From assembly GCF_000711715.1 (NCBI RefSeq), contig NZ_JONN01000001.1, positions 1,798,001 to 1,862,000 of the forward strand: DNA of 64,000 nucleotides, given 5' to 3'. The translations under genes were made by a program, and so were the position numbers. A model generated the notes under the pieces. That model had not been told where the DNA came from. It searched no databases and was given only the letters and a program-made list of their open reading frames with translations. This document shows positions 9,199 to 17,228 of the stretch, one piece after another (position 1 is the first letter of the stretch; each line of letters starts with the position of its first letter). Source of the DNA: Sphingomonas astaxanthinifaciens DSM 22298. GTDB taxonomy: Bacteria > Pseudomonadota > Alphaproteobacteria > Sphingomonadales > Sphingomonadaceae.

Positions 9199-9864
9199 GT
9201 GGTTCGTCGTTTCGTCTTGATGGTTGCCGCCGCTGCGCTTGGCGCAGGTTCCGTTGCCCCCGCCCAGGTTGTCCGGGCGCCCGCCACCGAACAGGTCGTT
9301 GCTGCCGTTTCTGCCGATCTCAAGAACGAACCGCTCGTCACCACCCCCCTTTCGCGCGATCCGCTCGCCCCGGCCACTGTTGCCGGGAACGAGGAGCCTG
9401 CCGCTCCTTCCGATCAGACCGACGACCAGCCGGTCGCGATCGCGCCGGGCGCCAGCCTGGCGGAGACCGTCGCCAGCCTCCGTCGCAGCGACGCCGGCAG
9501 CCGCGAGCTCGAGTGTCTCGCCGTCGGCATCTATTTCGAGAGCAAGAGCGAGCCGCTGGCCGGTCAGCTCGCTGTTGGTCAGGTCATCGAGAATCGGGCC
9601 GAGAGCCGTGGTCGTTTCCCCGGTTCCTATTGCGGCGTCCTGACCCAGCGCGGTCAGTTCAGCTTCGTTCGTGGCGGTCGCTGGCCGGCGATCAACAAGA
9701 GCGGCATGCAGTGGAAGAATGCGGTCGCGATCGCCCGTATCGTCGACGGCGATATTCGTGAGAGCAACGTCGGCAAGGCGCTGTTCTTCCACGCTCGCCG
9801 GGTCAGCCCGGGGTGGCGCATGACCCGCGTCGCCACCGTCGGCAATCACATCTTCTATCGCTAG
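9199..9864 (+). CDS. Secreted cell-wall hydrolase (SleB-like, Hydrolase_2)
   Basis: A 221-residue exported protein. It has an N-terminal signal peptide (RRFVLMVAAAALGAGSVAPAQ, cleavage likely after AxA near 22), a disordered Pro/Ala-rich segment to about residue 95, then a Hydrolase_2 domain with the catalytic Glu in CLAVGIYFESKSEPLAG, as in spore-cortex enzyme SleB. In non-sporulating alphaproteobacteria these are periplasmic peptidoglycan hydrolases. The GTG start at 9199 puts the basic n-region VVRRF directly before the hydrophobic core. The upstream gap has no other gene. Confidence 0.88.
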   Translation: MVRRFVLMVAAAALGAGSVAPAQVVRAPATEQVVAAVSADLKNEPLVTTPLSRDPLAPATVAGNEEPAAPSDQTDDQPVAIAPGASLAETVASLRRSDAGSRELECLAVGIYFESKSEPLAGQLAVGQVIENRAESRGRFPGSYCGVLTQRGQFSFVRGGRWPAINKSGMQWKNAVAIARIVDGDIRESNVGKALFFHARRVSPGWRMTRVATVGNHIFYR

Positions 9865-9902
9865 ACGCTGGCGACCGTTCACGAGATGTTCTAAGCGGAA
9901 GC

Positions 9903-10400
9903 GTGTCCAGCGCTCCCGAGTCCCCGCAGCCCGATCATTGTTTCCAGGATCTGCCGCCCGTCGCCCTCGAGGTGGCGCGCGGGGTCACGCGGCTGTTCTG
10001 CCGACGCGATCTCTTTGCGATGTGCGAGGTGCCGCTGCCGAACGGGCGGCGCGCCGACTTGATGGGGATCGGCCCCAAGGGCGAGCTCATCATCGTCGAG
10101 ATCAAGGTCAGCAAGGCCGACCTCACCGGCGACGGCAAGTGGACCGACTATCTCGAATATTGCGACCGCTTCTTCTGGGCGGTGCCGAGCCATCTTGCCG
10201 ATCTGCTCGACGAGCATCGCTTCCTGCCGGACACGGCCGGCGTGATCGTCGCCGACCGCTACGACGCGGCGGTGCTTCGTGAGGCTCCGGTTCGGCCACT
10301 GGCGGCGGCCCGGCGCAAGGCGGAGCTGCTGCGCTTCGCCCGCCGCGCCGCGCGGCGCCTCAGCGCCCAGATCGATCCGACCCTGGGCTTCGATCAGTAG
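9903..10400 (+). CDS. mmcB: MmcB family DNA repair protein (PD-(D/E)XK nuclease-like)
   Basis: A 165-residue protein of the MmcB/DUF1052 family. It shows the PD-(D/E)XK-like core: RRADLMGIGPKGELIIVEIKVSK (Asp, then Glu-x-Lys) followed by the conserved KWTDYLEYCDRFFWAVP segment. In Caulobacter mmcB belongs to the SOS and mitomycin-C response. The GTG at 9903 is preferred because homology begins a few residues later and GCGGAAG precedes it; an in-frame extension to 9813 would overlap the wall hydrolase. It converges with the ankyrin gene, stops three bases apart. Confidence 0.88.
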   Translation: MSSAPESPQPDHCFQDLPPVALEVARGVTRLFCRRDLFAMCEVPLPNGRRADLMGIGPKGELIIVEIKVSKADLTGDGKWTDYLEYCDRFFWAVPSHLADLLDEHRFLPDTAGVIVADRYDAAVLREAPVRPLAAARRKAELLRFARRAARRLSAQIDPTLGFDQ

Positions 10401-10403
10401 GAA

Positions 10404-11000
10404 CTAGAGGCCTGGGCCTGCGACGGCCTTGGGCTTCACCGCCTTGGCCGAATCCATGATCCGGATCATCTCGGCACCGCGGGCATCGCGCTTCGCGTAA
10501 TCGCGCGCGCTCCGGCCCGAGGCGTTGTCGGTCTTGTCGGGATTGGCGCCCTTCTCGACCAGCAACTTGATGACGGGAAGCTGGCGCTGCTGGACGGCGA
10601 TGATCAGCGCGGTCTCGCCGAGCCGGTTTGGACGATCGACCTGCGCGCCCGCCTTGAGGAGCGAATCGACCCCTTCGTCGAAGCCGATCCGGCTGGCGAT
10701 GATGAGCGCGGTGTCGCCCGTCTTGTTGCCAAGGTTGGGATCGGCGCCCTCGGCGAGGAGATAGCGCAGGTAGGTGAGGTCGCGGCGGGCGGCGACGATG
10801 TGCAGCGCGGCATCGCCACTGTCGTCGCGATAGTTGACGACGGTCGAGCCCGGGACGTTGAGCATCTCGGTGACCTTGTTGCCGTCCCGGTCCTTGATCG
10901 CCTGGATGAAATTATAGCCTTGGCTCTGGAACTGAGCCGCGGCCGGCACCGCGATCGCGCCCAGTGCCAGTGCCGCCAGAACGATGGTCCGTTTCGCCAT
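10404..11000 (-). CDS. Periplasmic ankyrin-repeat protein
   Basis: A 198-residue exported protein. The signal peptide (AKRTIVLAALALGAIAVPAAAQ) is followed by about four ankyrin repeats, seen in DAALHIVAARRDLTYLRYLL, DTALIIASRIGFDEGVDSLL and ETALIIAVQQRQLPVIKLLV, each with the ADP/GANP turn. It ends in a Lys/Ala/Pro tail. ATG 10998-11000 is chosen because it opens the signal peptide and is preceded by GGCGGGG; the frame continues upstream without homology. Ankyrin proteins of this kind are protein-binding scaffolds; the partner is unknown. Confidence 0.88.
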   Translation of the reverse strand: MAKRTIVLAALALGAIAVPAAAQFQSQGYNFIQAIKDRDGNKVTEMLNVPGSTVVNYRDDSGDAALHIVAARRDLTYLRYLLAEGADPNLGNKTGDTALIIASRIGFDEGVDSLLKAGAQVDRPNRLGETALIIAVQQRQLPVIKLLVEKGANPDKTDNASGRSARDYAKRDARGAEMIRIMDSAKAVKPKAVAGPGL

Positions 11001-11066
11001 TGCTGCCCCGCCTGCCCGGATAAATGCTTGAAGTGGCGGCCCTAGCAGACCAAGTCTGCCCTTCCA

Positions 11067-11516
11067 ATGAACAAGCCGACCTCCTCGAACGACCGCTGGT
11101 GGGACCAGCCGCTCGACACGCTCGACGCGGGCCAGTGGGAAGCCTTGTGCGACGGTTGCGGGCGGTGCTGCCTCCACAAGCTCGAGGATGCCGACACGGG
11201 CGAGCTTTATCCGACCAACGTCGCGTGCAAGCTGCTCGACCGCAAGAACGGCCGCTGCACCGATTATCCCAACCGCAAGAAGTGGGTCGCCGACTGCGTC
11301 CAGCTGTCGAAGGACCGGCTCGAGGAACTCGAGTGGCTCCCGGGCACCTGCGCCTATCGCCTGCGCGCCTTCGGCGAGCCACTGCCCGACTGGCATTACC
11401 TTGAGAGCGGGAGCCGCGAGAGCGTCCACGAGGCGGGGATGTCGACCCGGGGCTGGACGATCAGCGAGGTCGATGCGGGCGAGCTCGAATTCCACCTGAC
11501 CGACCGTGATCTCTGA
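11067..11516 (+). CDS. UPF0260 family cysteine-cluster protein (YcgN-like)
   Basis: A 149-residue protein of the YcgN/UPF0260 family. The N-terminal cysteine cluster LCDGCGRCCLHKLED (C28, C31, C34, C35) plus C54, C64 and C77 resembles the YkgJ-type zinc- or iron-binding signature. Family function is not established. Length equals the family norm (about 150). The start codon is only 66 bases from the divergent ankyrin gene start, so promoters overlap. It overlaps the next gene by 11 bases. Confidence 0.9.
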   Translation: MNKPTSSNDRWWDQPLDTLDAGQWEALCDGCGRCCLHKLEDADTGELYPTNVACKLLDRKNGRCTDYPNRKKWVADCVQLSKDRLEELEWLPGTCAYRLRAFGEPLPDWHYLESGSRESVHEAGMSTRGWTISEVDAGELEFHLTDRDL

Positions 11517-12198
11517 CGATCCGCGGCTCCCTTACCCACTCCAGCTGACCCGCCTGCGGCGGTCGCGCCGGCTGCGGCTTCGGATCGACCATGAGCGGCG
11601 ACTGCTGCGACTGACCATGCCTTGGCGCGGATCGACCCAGCGCGCGATCGACTGGGTCGCCGGACAGCGCGCCTGGATCGACCGCCAGCTGGGCGCGGCG
11701 CCTCCGTCATCTCCTTATGCCGACGGAGCGTTGATTCCATTCGAGGGTCGCCCGCTGACCATCCGCCATGTCCCGACCAGGCGCCGCGGTGTCATGCTGG
11801 ACGGCGATGCGCTGATTGTCGGCGGGCCCGCCGAGAGCCTTGGCGGCGCGGTCGAGCGCTGGCTGAAGGCGCAGGCCCGCGACCGCCTCAGCGCCGAGAC
11901 CGCGCGGATCGCGGCCACGGCCGGGGTGAGCGTCCGCTCGGTCAGCATCGGTGACGCGGCGAGCCGCTGGGGCAGCTGCTCCTCGTCGGGCGCGATCCGC
12001 TACAGCTGGCGACTGGTGCTCGCGCCGCCCGAGGTGCTGCGCTTCGTCGTCGCACACGAGGTCGCGCACCGGCTCCACATGGATCATTCGCCGGCGTTCA
12101 AGGCGGCCGAACAGCGGCTGTTCGGCGGGCCGGTCATGGCCGCGCGACTAGAATTGCGACGGCTGGGTCCGTCGCTGCGTGCCGTCGGGAGGAACTGA
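11506..12198 (+). CDS. YgjP/DUF45-type zinc metallopeptidase
   Basis: A 230-residue protein with the gluzincin motif HEVAH (H184-E185-x-x-H188) followed by HMDHSPAFK, and the conserved upstream DAASRWGSCSSSGAIRYSWRL that marks the YgjP-like (DUF45/M48-related) family. These are probably cytosolic metallopeptidases of unknown substrate. Start is GTG within the end of the UPF0260 gene. The last 51 bases overlap the convergent PBP1A gene, so both C-termini are encoded by the same DNA on opposite strands. Confidence 0.9.
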   Translation: MISDDPRLPYPLQLTRLRRSRRLRLRIDHERRLLRLTMPWRGSTQRAIDWVAGQRAWIDRQLGAAPPSSPYADGALIPFEGRPLTIRHVPTRRRGVMLDGDALIVGGPAESLGGAVERWLKAQARDRLSAETARIAATAGVSVRSVSIGDAASRWGSCSSSGAIRYSWRLVLAPPEVLRFVVAHEVAHRLHMDHSPAFKAAEQRLFGGPVMAARLELRRLGPSLRAVGRN

Positions 12199-14298
12199 GG
12201 CGGGGGCAGGAGCGACGGGTCGGTCGCGCTGCGGAGCGGGCGCTGGCTGCGGCCGCTCGGGTGGCGGAAGCTGGCCACCGAAGATCTTGTCGATTTCGGT
12301 TTCGTCGCCCGGTGGCGCGGGCTCGCCCTGCGGCGCGGCGGGCTGCGCCGCAAGCGGATCGCTGTCGTTGCCGAGGAACGGATTGCCGTCCGCATCGACC
12401 TGCGGCTGGAACGGCAGCTCCTCGTTGCCGAGGTAACTTTCCTCGCCCGGCTCGAGCTGCCAGTCGGGCATCGGCACCTCGGTCTGGAACTGCTCGACCG
12501 GACGGTTGGCGACCGCCTTGACCATGAAGTCGTGGAAGGCGCGGGCCGGGGCGGTACCGCCCTGAAGCCCGGCGATCGCCTTGGCGTCGTCGCGGCCCAT
12601 CCACACCCCGGCGGTGATCCCGCTCGAAAAGCCGATGAACCAGCCGTCGCGATTGGTCTGGGTCGTGCCGGTCTTGCCGGCCACGGGGCGACCGATCTGC
12701 GCGGCGCGGCCGGTGCCGCTCATCACCGCGGTCTGGAGGAGGTCGGTCATGCCGGCGGCGACCCACGGCGCGACGAGGGTGCGCTGCTCCTCGGCCGCGT
12801 GGCGATAGAGGAGGCGACCGTCGCCGCTGGTCACCCGGGTGATCGCATAGGGGCTCACCGACACGCCCTGGGCGGCGACCGAGGCGAAGGCGCGGGTCAT
12901 GTCGAGCAGGCGTACGTCCGAGGTCCCGAGCACCATCGAGGGGTAGGTCGAGATGGACGACGTGATGCCGAACCGCCGGGCCATGTCGGCGATCGTCCCG
13001 AAGCCCAGTTCGGCGCCGATCTTGGCACTGATCGTGTTGATCGAGCGCGCGAAGGCCTCGCGCAGGGTCACCGGGCCGAGATAGGTGCGGGTGCTGTTGC
13101 GCGGCCGCCAGCCCTCGATGTCGATCGGCTCGTCGACGAGGGTGGTGGTGGGCTTCATCCCGCTTTCGAGCGCGGCGAGATAGACGAACAGCTTGAACGC
13201 CGAGCCCGGCTGGCGCTGCGCCTGGGTCGCCCGGTTGTAGATGCTGCTGACATAGTCGCGGCCGCCGATCATCGCACGGACGGCACCGTCGCGGTCGAGC
13301 GCGACCAGCGCGCCTTGCGCGCCCTTGGGCGAATTGGCGTTGATCGCCGCGTCGGCGGCGGCCTGCATGTTGGTGTCGAGCGTGGTCCAGACCTCGATCG
13401 GCTCGGACGATTCGTCGATCAGCGTGTCGAGCTGGGGCAGCGCCCAGTCGGTGAAATAGCGGATGCTGTTCTGCTTGGCGCCCTGCTGGACGACGATCCG
13501 CGCGGGATCGACATTGGCGGCGGCATCGGCGGACACGAAGCCGTTCTCGACCATCGACTTGAGGACGACCCCGGCGCGGCTACGCGCGGCCTCGACGTCG
13601 GCGGTCGGCGAATAATTGCTCGGCGCCTTGACCAGCCCGGCGATGATCGTCGCTTCGCCGAGGCTCAGACGTTCGGCGGAATGACCGAAGAAGGTCCGGC
13701 TCGCGGCATCGATGCCATAGGCGCCGCCACCGAAATAGACGCGGTTGAGGTAGAGCTCGAGGATCTGGTTCTTGCTGAACTTGGCCTCGAGCGCGAGCGC
13801 CAGCACCGCTTCCTTGAACTTGCGCCCGAAATTCCGGCTGTTGTTGAGAAAGATGTTGCGCGCCAGCTGCTGGGTGATGGTCGAGCCGCCCTGGCTGAAG
13901 CGACCGGTCTGCAGGCGGACCTTGATCGAGCGCGCCATGCCGATCGGGTCGACGCCGGGATGACTGCGGAAGCGTTTGTCCTCGACCGCGATCATCGCCG
14001 CGCGCATCGTCGCCGGGATCCGGTCGTAGGGGATCCACTGCCCAAGATTCGGGCCGAGCTGGACCAGCAGCTTTCCGTCGGCCGAGCGGACCCGGATGTT
14101 CTGCCCGAGGTCGGTGCGGTTCGACAGCGACTGGTAGGAGGGAAGCTGGGTGTAGGCGACGCTGACCGCCACACCGAGTGCGATCAGCCCGAGGATGGCG
14201 AGGACAATGCCCCACTTGATCACGCGCATCAGCAAGCCGCCCGCGCTCGAGGATGCTGGTGCCGGCGCGGGGCGGGGACGAACGGGCTGCCTGGCCAT
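12148..14298 (-). CDS. mrcA: Penicillin-binding protein 1A (bifunctional transglycosylase/transpeptidase)
   Basis: A 716-residue class A PBP that polymerises and cross-links peptidoglycan. It has a cytoplasmic Pro-rich tail, a single membrane anchor (about residues 26-48), a GT51 domain with catalytic Glu in AVEDKRF (E106) and GGSTITQQLARN, and a transpeptidase domain with S366-x-x-K369 (QPGSAFK), S419-x-N421 and K542-T-G544. The last 75 residues are a low-complexity Pro/Gln tail. No OB insertion typical of long gammaproteobacterial PBP1A is apparent, so PBP2C-like or PbpC-like naming is possible. The 3' end overlaps the convergent peptidase gene. Confidence 0.93.
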   Translation of the reverse strand: MARQPVRPRPAPAPASSSAGGLLMRVIKWGIVLAILGLIALGVAVSVAYTQLPSYQSLSNRTDLGQNIRVRSADGKLLVQLGPNLGQWIPYDRIPATMRAAMIAVEDKRFRSHPGVDPIGMARSIKVRLQTGRFSQGGSTITQQLARNIFLNNSRNFGRKFKEAVLALALEAKFSKNQILELYLNRVYFGGGAYGIDAASRTFFGHSAERLSLGEATIIAGLVKAPSNYSPTADVEAARSRAGVVLKSMVENGFVSADAAANVDPARIVVQQGAKQNSIRYFTDWALPQLDTLIDESSEPIEVWTTLDTNMQAAADAAINANSPKGAQGALVALDRDGAVRAMIGGRDYVSSIYNRATQAQRQPGSAFKLFVYLAALESGMKPTTTLVDEPIDIEGWRPRNSTRTYLGPVTLREAFARSINTISAKIGAELGFGTIADMARRFGITSSISTYPSMVLGTSDVRLLDMTRAFASVAAQGVSVSPYAITRVTSGDGRLLYRHAAEEQRTLVAPWVAAGMTDLLQTAVMSGTGRAAQIGRPVAGKTGTTQTNRDGWFIGFSSGITAGVWMGRDDAKAIAGLQGGTAPARAFHDFMVKAVANRPVEQFQTEVPMPDWQLEPGEESYLGNEELPFQPQVDADGNPFLGNDSDPLAAQPAAPQGEPAPPGDETEIDKIFGGQLPPPERPQPAPAPQRDRPVAPAPASVPPDGTQRRTQPSQF

Positions 14299-14322
14299 GA
14301 GCGGGGAGGCTTAAGGGGTCTG

Positions 14323-14351
14323 CGGGTGAGCGGCAAGAGTCCGCTCACCCG
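14323..14351 (-). terminator. Hairpin terminator after msrB
   Basis: A perfect 11-bp inverted repeat (CGGGTGAGCGG / CCGCTCACCCG) with a 7-base loop lies between the stop of msrB and the start of the PBP gene, both on the minus strand. It lacks a U-run, so termination strength is uncertain, but the stem is very stable. Confidence 0.55.
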
Positions 14352-14359
14352 GCATGTGC

Positions 14360-14773
14360 TCATTCCTCCGGCTTGAAGTCGAGGCTCGCCGAATTAATGC
14401 AGTAGCGCAGCCCCTCAGGGCCGGGGCCGTCGGGGAAGACGTGGCCGAGATGGCCGGCGCATTTGGCGCAGCGCACCTCGACGCGTTCCATTCCGTGGCT
14501 GTGATCGACGATCTCGCTGACCGCGCCCTTGTCGACCGGATTGGTGAAGCTCGGCCAGCCGCTGCCGCTCTCGTACTTGGTGTCGCTTTCGAACAGGGGC
14601 GCGCCGCAGCCGCCGCACACATATTCGCCCTGCTGCTTGTTGCCGAGCAGCGGGCCGCTCCACGGGGCTTCGGTCCCGGCCTCGCGCAGGATCCGGTAGC
14701 GATCGGGACCGAGCTTCTCGCGCCATTCGGCCTCGGTCGCCGGCATCCGGTCGGTCTGGTCGTGTTCGCTCAT
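14360..14773 (-). CDS. msrB: Peptide-methionine (R)-S-oxide reductase MsrB
   Basis: A 137-residue enzyme that reduces the R epimer of methionine sulfoxide in proteins. Zinc ligands are C53/C56 (CGGC) and C102/C105 (CAKC); the catalytic Cys is C125 in [11 protein letters not shown]. Motif [10 protein letters not shown] is also conserved. The ATG at 14771-14773 has an AGGAG site eight bases upstream; an upstream in-frame ATG (14818) lacks one. No signal peptide is present, so it is cytosolic. It is divergent from a DUF4402 gene. Confidence 0.97.
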   Translation of the reverse strand: MSEHDQTDRMPATEAEWREKLGPDRYRILREAGTEAPWSGPLLGNKQQGEYVCGGCGAPLFESDTKYESGSGWPSFTNPVDKGAVSEIVDHSHGMERVEVRCAKCAGHLGHVFPDGPGPEGLRYCINSASLDFKPEE

Positions 14774-14872
14774 GAGATCTCCTTTCCCGCAATGTGGGAA
14801 GTTCGCCCCCGCCCGCAATGGTTAGCGACCACTTTACCAGGCTTACACCATTTTGGATGTAGTTCGGCGGGC

Positions 14873-15379
14873 ATGCGGCTCGCTTTGCCCATCCTGCTTC
14901 TCCTTTTGGTCCCAAACGCGGCCATGGCCGCGCCATGCCGGCTGTGCGGCGAAGGGGACACGCTGACCGCGCCGGACGAGAAGGCTGGGCCAGTCGCGCT
15001 CGAGGTCCAGACCAGTCTCGATTTCGATCGCGTCATCCTGACCGGGACCGCAGGCGGGACCGCGCATGTCGGTCCCGACGGCAGTCGCAGCACCAGCGGG
15101 GCGCTGGCGCCGATGACCGGGCGCGCGATGAACGGCGACGTGGTCATTCGTGGCGAGCCCAACCGCCAGGTGCGGGTCGAGCTCCCGCGGCGGATCGAGC
15201 TTTACGGCTTTTCCGGCGGGATGCTCACCATCACCGCCATCACCAGCGATCTTCCCGCTTTCCCCCGGCTCGACGCCGAGGGACGGCTCCGAATCCGCTT
15301 CGGCGGCGAGCTGTACGTGTCGGGGGATGCGGAAGGCACCTACCGCGGCGACGTGCCGATCACGGTCGATTATCTGTGA
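14873..15379 (+). CDS. Secreted DUF4402 domain protein
   Basis: A 168-residue exported protein. The signal peptide (RLALPILLLLLVPNAAMA) is followed by a beta-rich domain. The pattern matches DUF4402: early LDFDRVILTGTAGGTAHVGPDGSRSTSG, central RQVRVELPRRIELYG, terminal LYVSGDAEGTYRGDVPITVDY. Cys residues CRLC just after the cleavage site are unusual among the four DUF4402 proteins here. The family includes fimbria-like or surface proteins of unknown function. It lies 107 bases before a second DUF4402 gene; no usher or chaperone is adjacent. Confidence 0.83.
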   Translation: MRLALPILLLLLVPNAAMAAPCRLCGEGDTLTAPDEKAGPVALEVQTSLDFDRVILTGTAGGTAHVGPDGSRSTSGALAPMTGRAMNGDVVIRGEPNRQVRVELPRRIELYGFSGGMLTITAITSDLPAFPRLDAEGRLRIRFGGELYVSGDAEGTYRGDVPITVDYL

Positions 15380-15486
15380 CGACCGGAAAGCGTCACCGCG
15401 CTGTTAACCATGTCCCGGAACGGGGCGGTAGCCTGTCGCGGTTAACACGGCAGTTACTTCAACCATCGACTGTGGGGGTCGAACCA

Positions 15487-15999
15487 ATGACCAAGAATAT
15501 CATCAAGGGCCTCGCGGCCCTGTGCGCCTTCGCGACACCGGCCGCCGCCCAGCAGGTCGGCGTCACCGGTGCCAAGCCGACCGCCAGCGTCAACGTCCAG
15601 AAGCCGATCCAGCTCGCGGGCGTGCGCAACCTCGTGTTCGGGACGGTGCTCCTTGGCACCTTCACCGGGACCGATACCGTCAGCGTCACGCCCAGCGGCC
15701 GCACCTGCGGGACCACCGGCGGCCTGACCTGCTCGGGCACCTTCAGCACCGCGCAATATCGCGTCACCGGCTCCAACAACCAGGTCGCGCTGATCAGCTC
15801 GGTCACGCCGACGGTCACCATGACCAACGGCGCCGGCGGCACTTTGGTGCTGACCCCGTCCTTCCCGTCGAGCACGACGATCGACAACAGCGGCAACCCG
15901 GGCAAGATCTTCGAGGTCGGCGGCAGCCTGGCCTTTACCGCGGGCCAGGCCGACGGCGTCTACACCGGGACGCTCGACATCCAGGTCGCCTATCAGTGA
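15487..15999 (+). CDS. Secreted DUF4402 domain protein
   Basis: A 170-residue exported protein with signal peptide (TKNIIKGLAALCAFATPAAAQ) and a DUF4402 beta domain: KPIQLAGVRNLVFGTVLLG, GTFSTAQYRVTG, GGSLAFTAGQADGVYTGTLD and terminal IQVAYQ. It is rich in Thr, Ser and Gly, as in surface-exposed pilin-like proteins. A Cys pair (TCGTTGGLTC) may form a disulfide. The 5' leader TGTGGGGGTCGAACCA before the ATG resembles that of the DUF4402 gene at 27212-27730. It ends four bases from a convergent SDR gene. Confidence 0.85.
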   Translation: MTKNIIKGLAALCAFATPAAAQQVGVTGAKPTASVNVQKPIQLAGVRNLVFGTVLLGTFTGTDTVSVTPSGRTCGTTGGLTCSGTFSTAQYRVTGSNNQVALISSVTPTVTMTNGAGGTLVLTPSFPSSTTIDNSGNPGKIFEVGGSLAFTAGQADGVYTGTLDIQVAYQ

Positions 16000-16003
16000 G
16001 CCT

Positions 16004-16861
16004 CTAACTGGACGTGGTGTTGCCCCCGTCGGGGTGGAGCACCTGTCCGGTCATGTAGCTTGAATCCTCGCAGGCGAGGAACAGGAAGGCCGGGGCGACC
16101 TCATTGGGTTGGCCCGGCCTTTTCATCGGCGTGTCCTTGCCGAAGTCGGGCATCTTCTCGGGCGGCTGGCCGCCAAACGGGTTGAGCGGGGTCCAGATCG
16201 GGCCCGGCGCGACGCCGTTCACCCGAATGCCCTTGTCGACCAGGTTCTTCGCCAGGCTGCGGGTAAAGGCCGTGATCGCGCCCTTGGTCGACGAATAGTC
16301 GAGCAGGATGGGCGCGCCCTTGTACATCGTCTCCGAGGTGCAGTTAACGATCGCCGCACCCTCCTTGAGGTGCGGCATGGACGCTTGGACCATGAAGAAC
16401 ATCGAGAAGATGTTGGTCTGGAAGGTCCGGCGGAGCTGCTCTTCGGTGATGTCGACGATATCCTCGTCGGGATGCTGCTCGCCGGCATTGTTGATGAGGA
16501 CGTCGAGCTTGCCGAAGGTGTCGACTACCTGCTGGACCGCCTTGAAGCAGAAGTCGCGGCTGCCGAGGTCGCCCGGGATGCAGATCGCGCGCCGGCCCTC
16601 GGCCTCGACAAACTTCTTGGTGTCGGCGGCGTCGTCATGCTCGTCGAGGTAGAGGATGGCGACGTCCGCGCCTTCGCGCGCGAACAGCACCGCCACCGCG
16701 CGGCCGATGCCGCTGTCGGCACCGGTGATGATCGCGACCTTGTCCTTCAGGCGCCCGGAACCCGGGTAGCGCGGCTGCCATTCGGGCTTGGGATCGAGGT
16801 CGCGCTCGTGGCCGGGAAGTTGCGGCTCTTCGTGAGTCGGCGGGTCGAGGACCTCGGCCAT
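16004..16861 (-). CDS. Short-chain dehydrogenase/reductase (YghA-like)
   Basis: A 285-residue SDR oxidoreductase. It has an N-terminal extension of about 35 residues with WQPRYPGSGRLKDKVAIITG, the Rossmann motif TGADSGIGRAV (about 46-56), NNAG (near 123), and active-site Y-x-x-x-K in LDYSSTKGAITAF. This long-N-terminus form resembles YghA and the general-stress SDRs of Bacillus such as YhdF. It probably acts on an aldehyde, ketone or sugar with NAD(P)H; the substrate is unknown. It is followed upstream on the same strand by a small unknown gene two bases away. Confidence 0.9.
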   Translation of the reverse strand: MAEVLDPPTHEEPQLPGHERDLDPKPEWQPRYPGSGRLKDKVAIITGADSGIGRAVAVLFAREGADVAILYLDEHDDAADTKKFVEAEGRRAICIPGDLGSRDFCFKAVQQVVDTFGKLDVLINNAGEQHPDEDIVDITEEQLRRTFQTNIFSMFFMVQASMPHLKEGAAIVNCTSETMYKGAPILLDYSSTKGAITAFTRSLAKNLVDKGIRVNGVAPGPIWTPLNPFGGQPPEKMPDFGKDTPMKRPGQPNEVAPAFLFLACEDSSYMTGQVLHPDGGNTTSS

Positions 16862-16863
16862 GC

Positions 16864-17112
16864 TCAGCCTTCCTTGACCGGAGTGTCACGCCGCACGGGC
16901 TGGCGCTCGGCGGCGGCTGGGTTCTTGGCCGACTGGCAGCGCGCGAGGAGGGTCGGGAAGTCGAAATCGGTGCTGGCGGCGAGGACGCCCGCGGTTGCCG
17001 CCTCGCAGGCGGCGGCGCTTTCGTAGCGCGTCGGCGCCTGCGCGACCTGCTGGCACGACGCGCCGCCGTCGGCGCAGCCCAGAATGGCAATGACGAAGGA
17101 AACCGGACCCAT
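16864..17112 (-). CDS. Small hypothetical protein with four cysteines
   Basis: An 82-residue protein I cannot assign. It has a short hydrophobic N-terminus (GPVSFVIAILGCADGG) and then cysteines at 13, 20, 36 and 59 in a helical Ala-rich region (YESAAACEAATAGVLA), suggesting an exported, disulfide-bonded protein. The start at ATG 17110-17112 is chosen since upstream residues look non-coding. It lies two bases upstream of the SDR gene and probably shares its promoter. The gap to the divergent ABC transporter is 116 bases. Confidence 0.6.
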   Translation of the reverse strand: MGPVSFVIAILGCADGGASCQQVAQAPTRYESAAACEAATAGVLAASTDFDFPTLLARCQSAKNPAAAERQPVRRDTPVKEG

Positions 17113-17228
17113 GATGCTTAACCCCGCAAGGTGACTTGGAGGTAAGAACGGAAGAATAATCGCGTTGTTCCAGTCGTTTCGCGGCCGCATTTGCATGGCT
17201 TCGGGGGCGTCCCTACCTTGAGGGCTCG

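Noticed and set aside
12532..14376. A 614-codon open frame antisense to PBP1A
   Set aside because: It mirrors the codon structure of the real gene; the translation is low-complexity Arg/Gly/Asp/His with no domain. High GC produces long antisense frames.
15401..15446. GTTAAC pair upstream of the DUF4402 gene as CtrA sites
   Set aside because: Spacing is about 39 bases and sequence context does not match a known full site.
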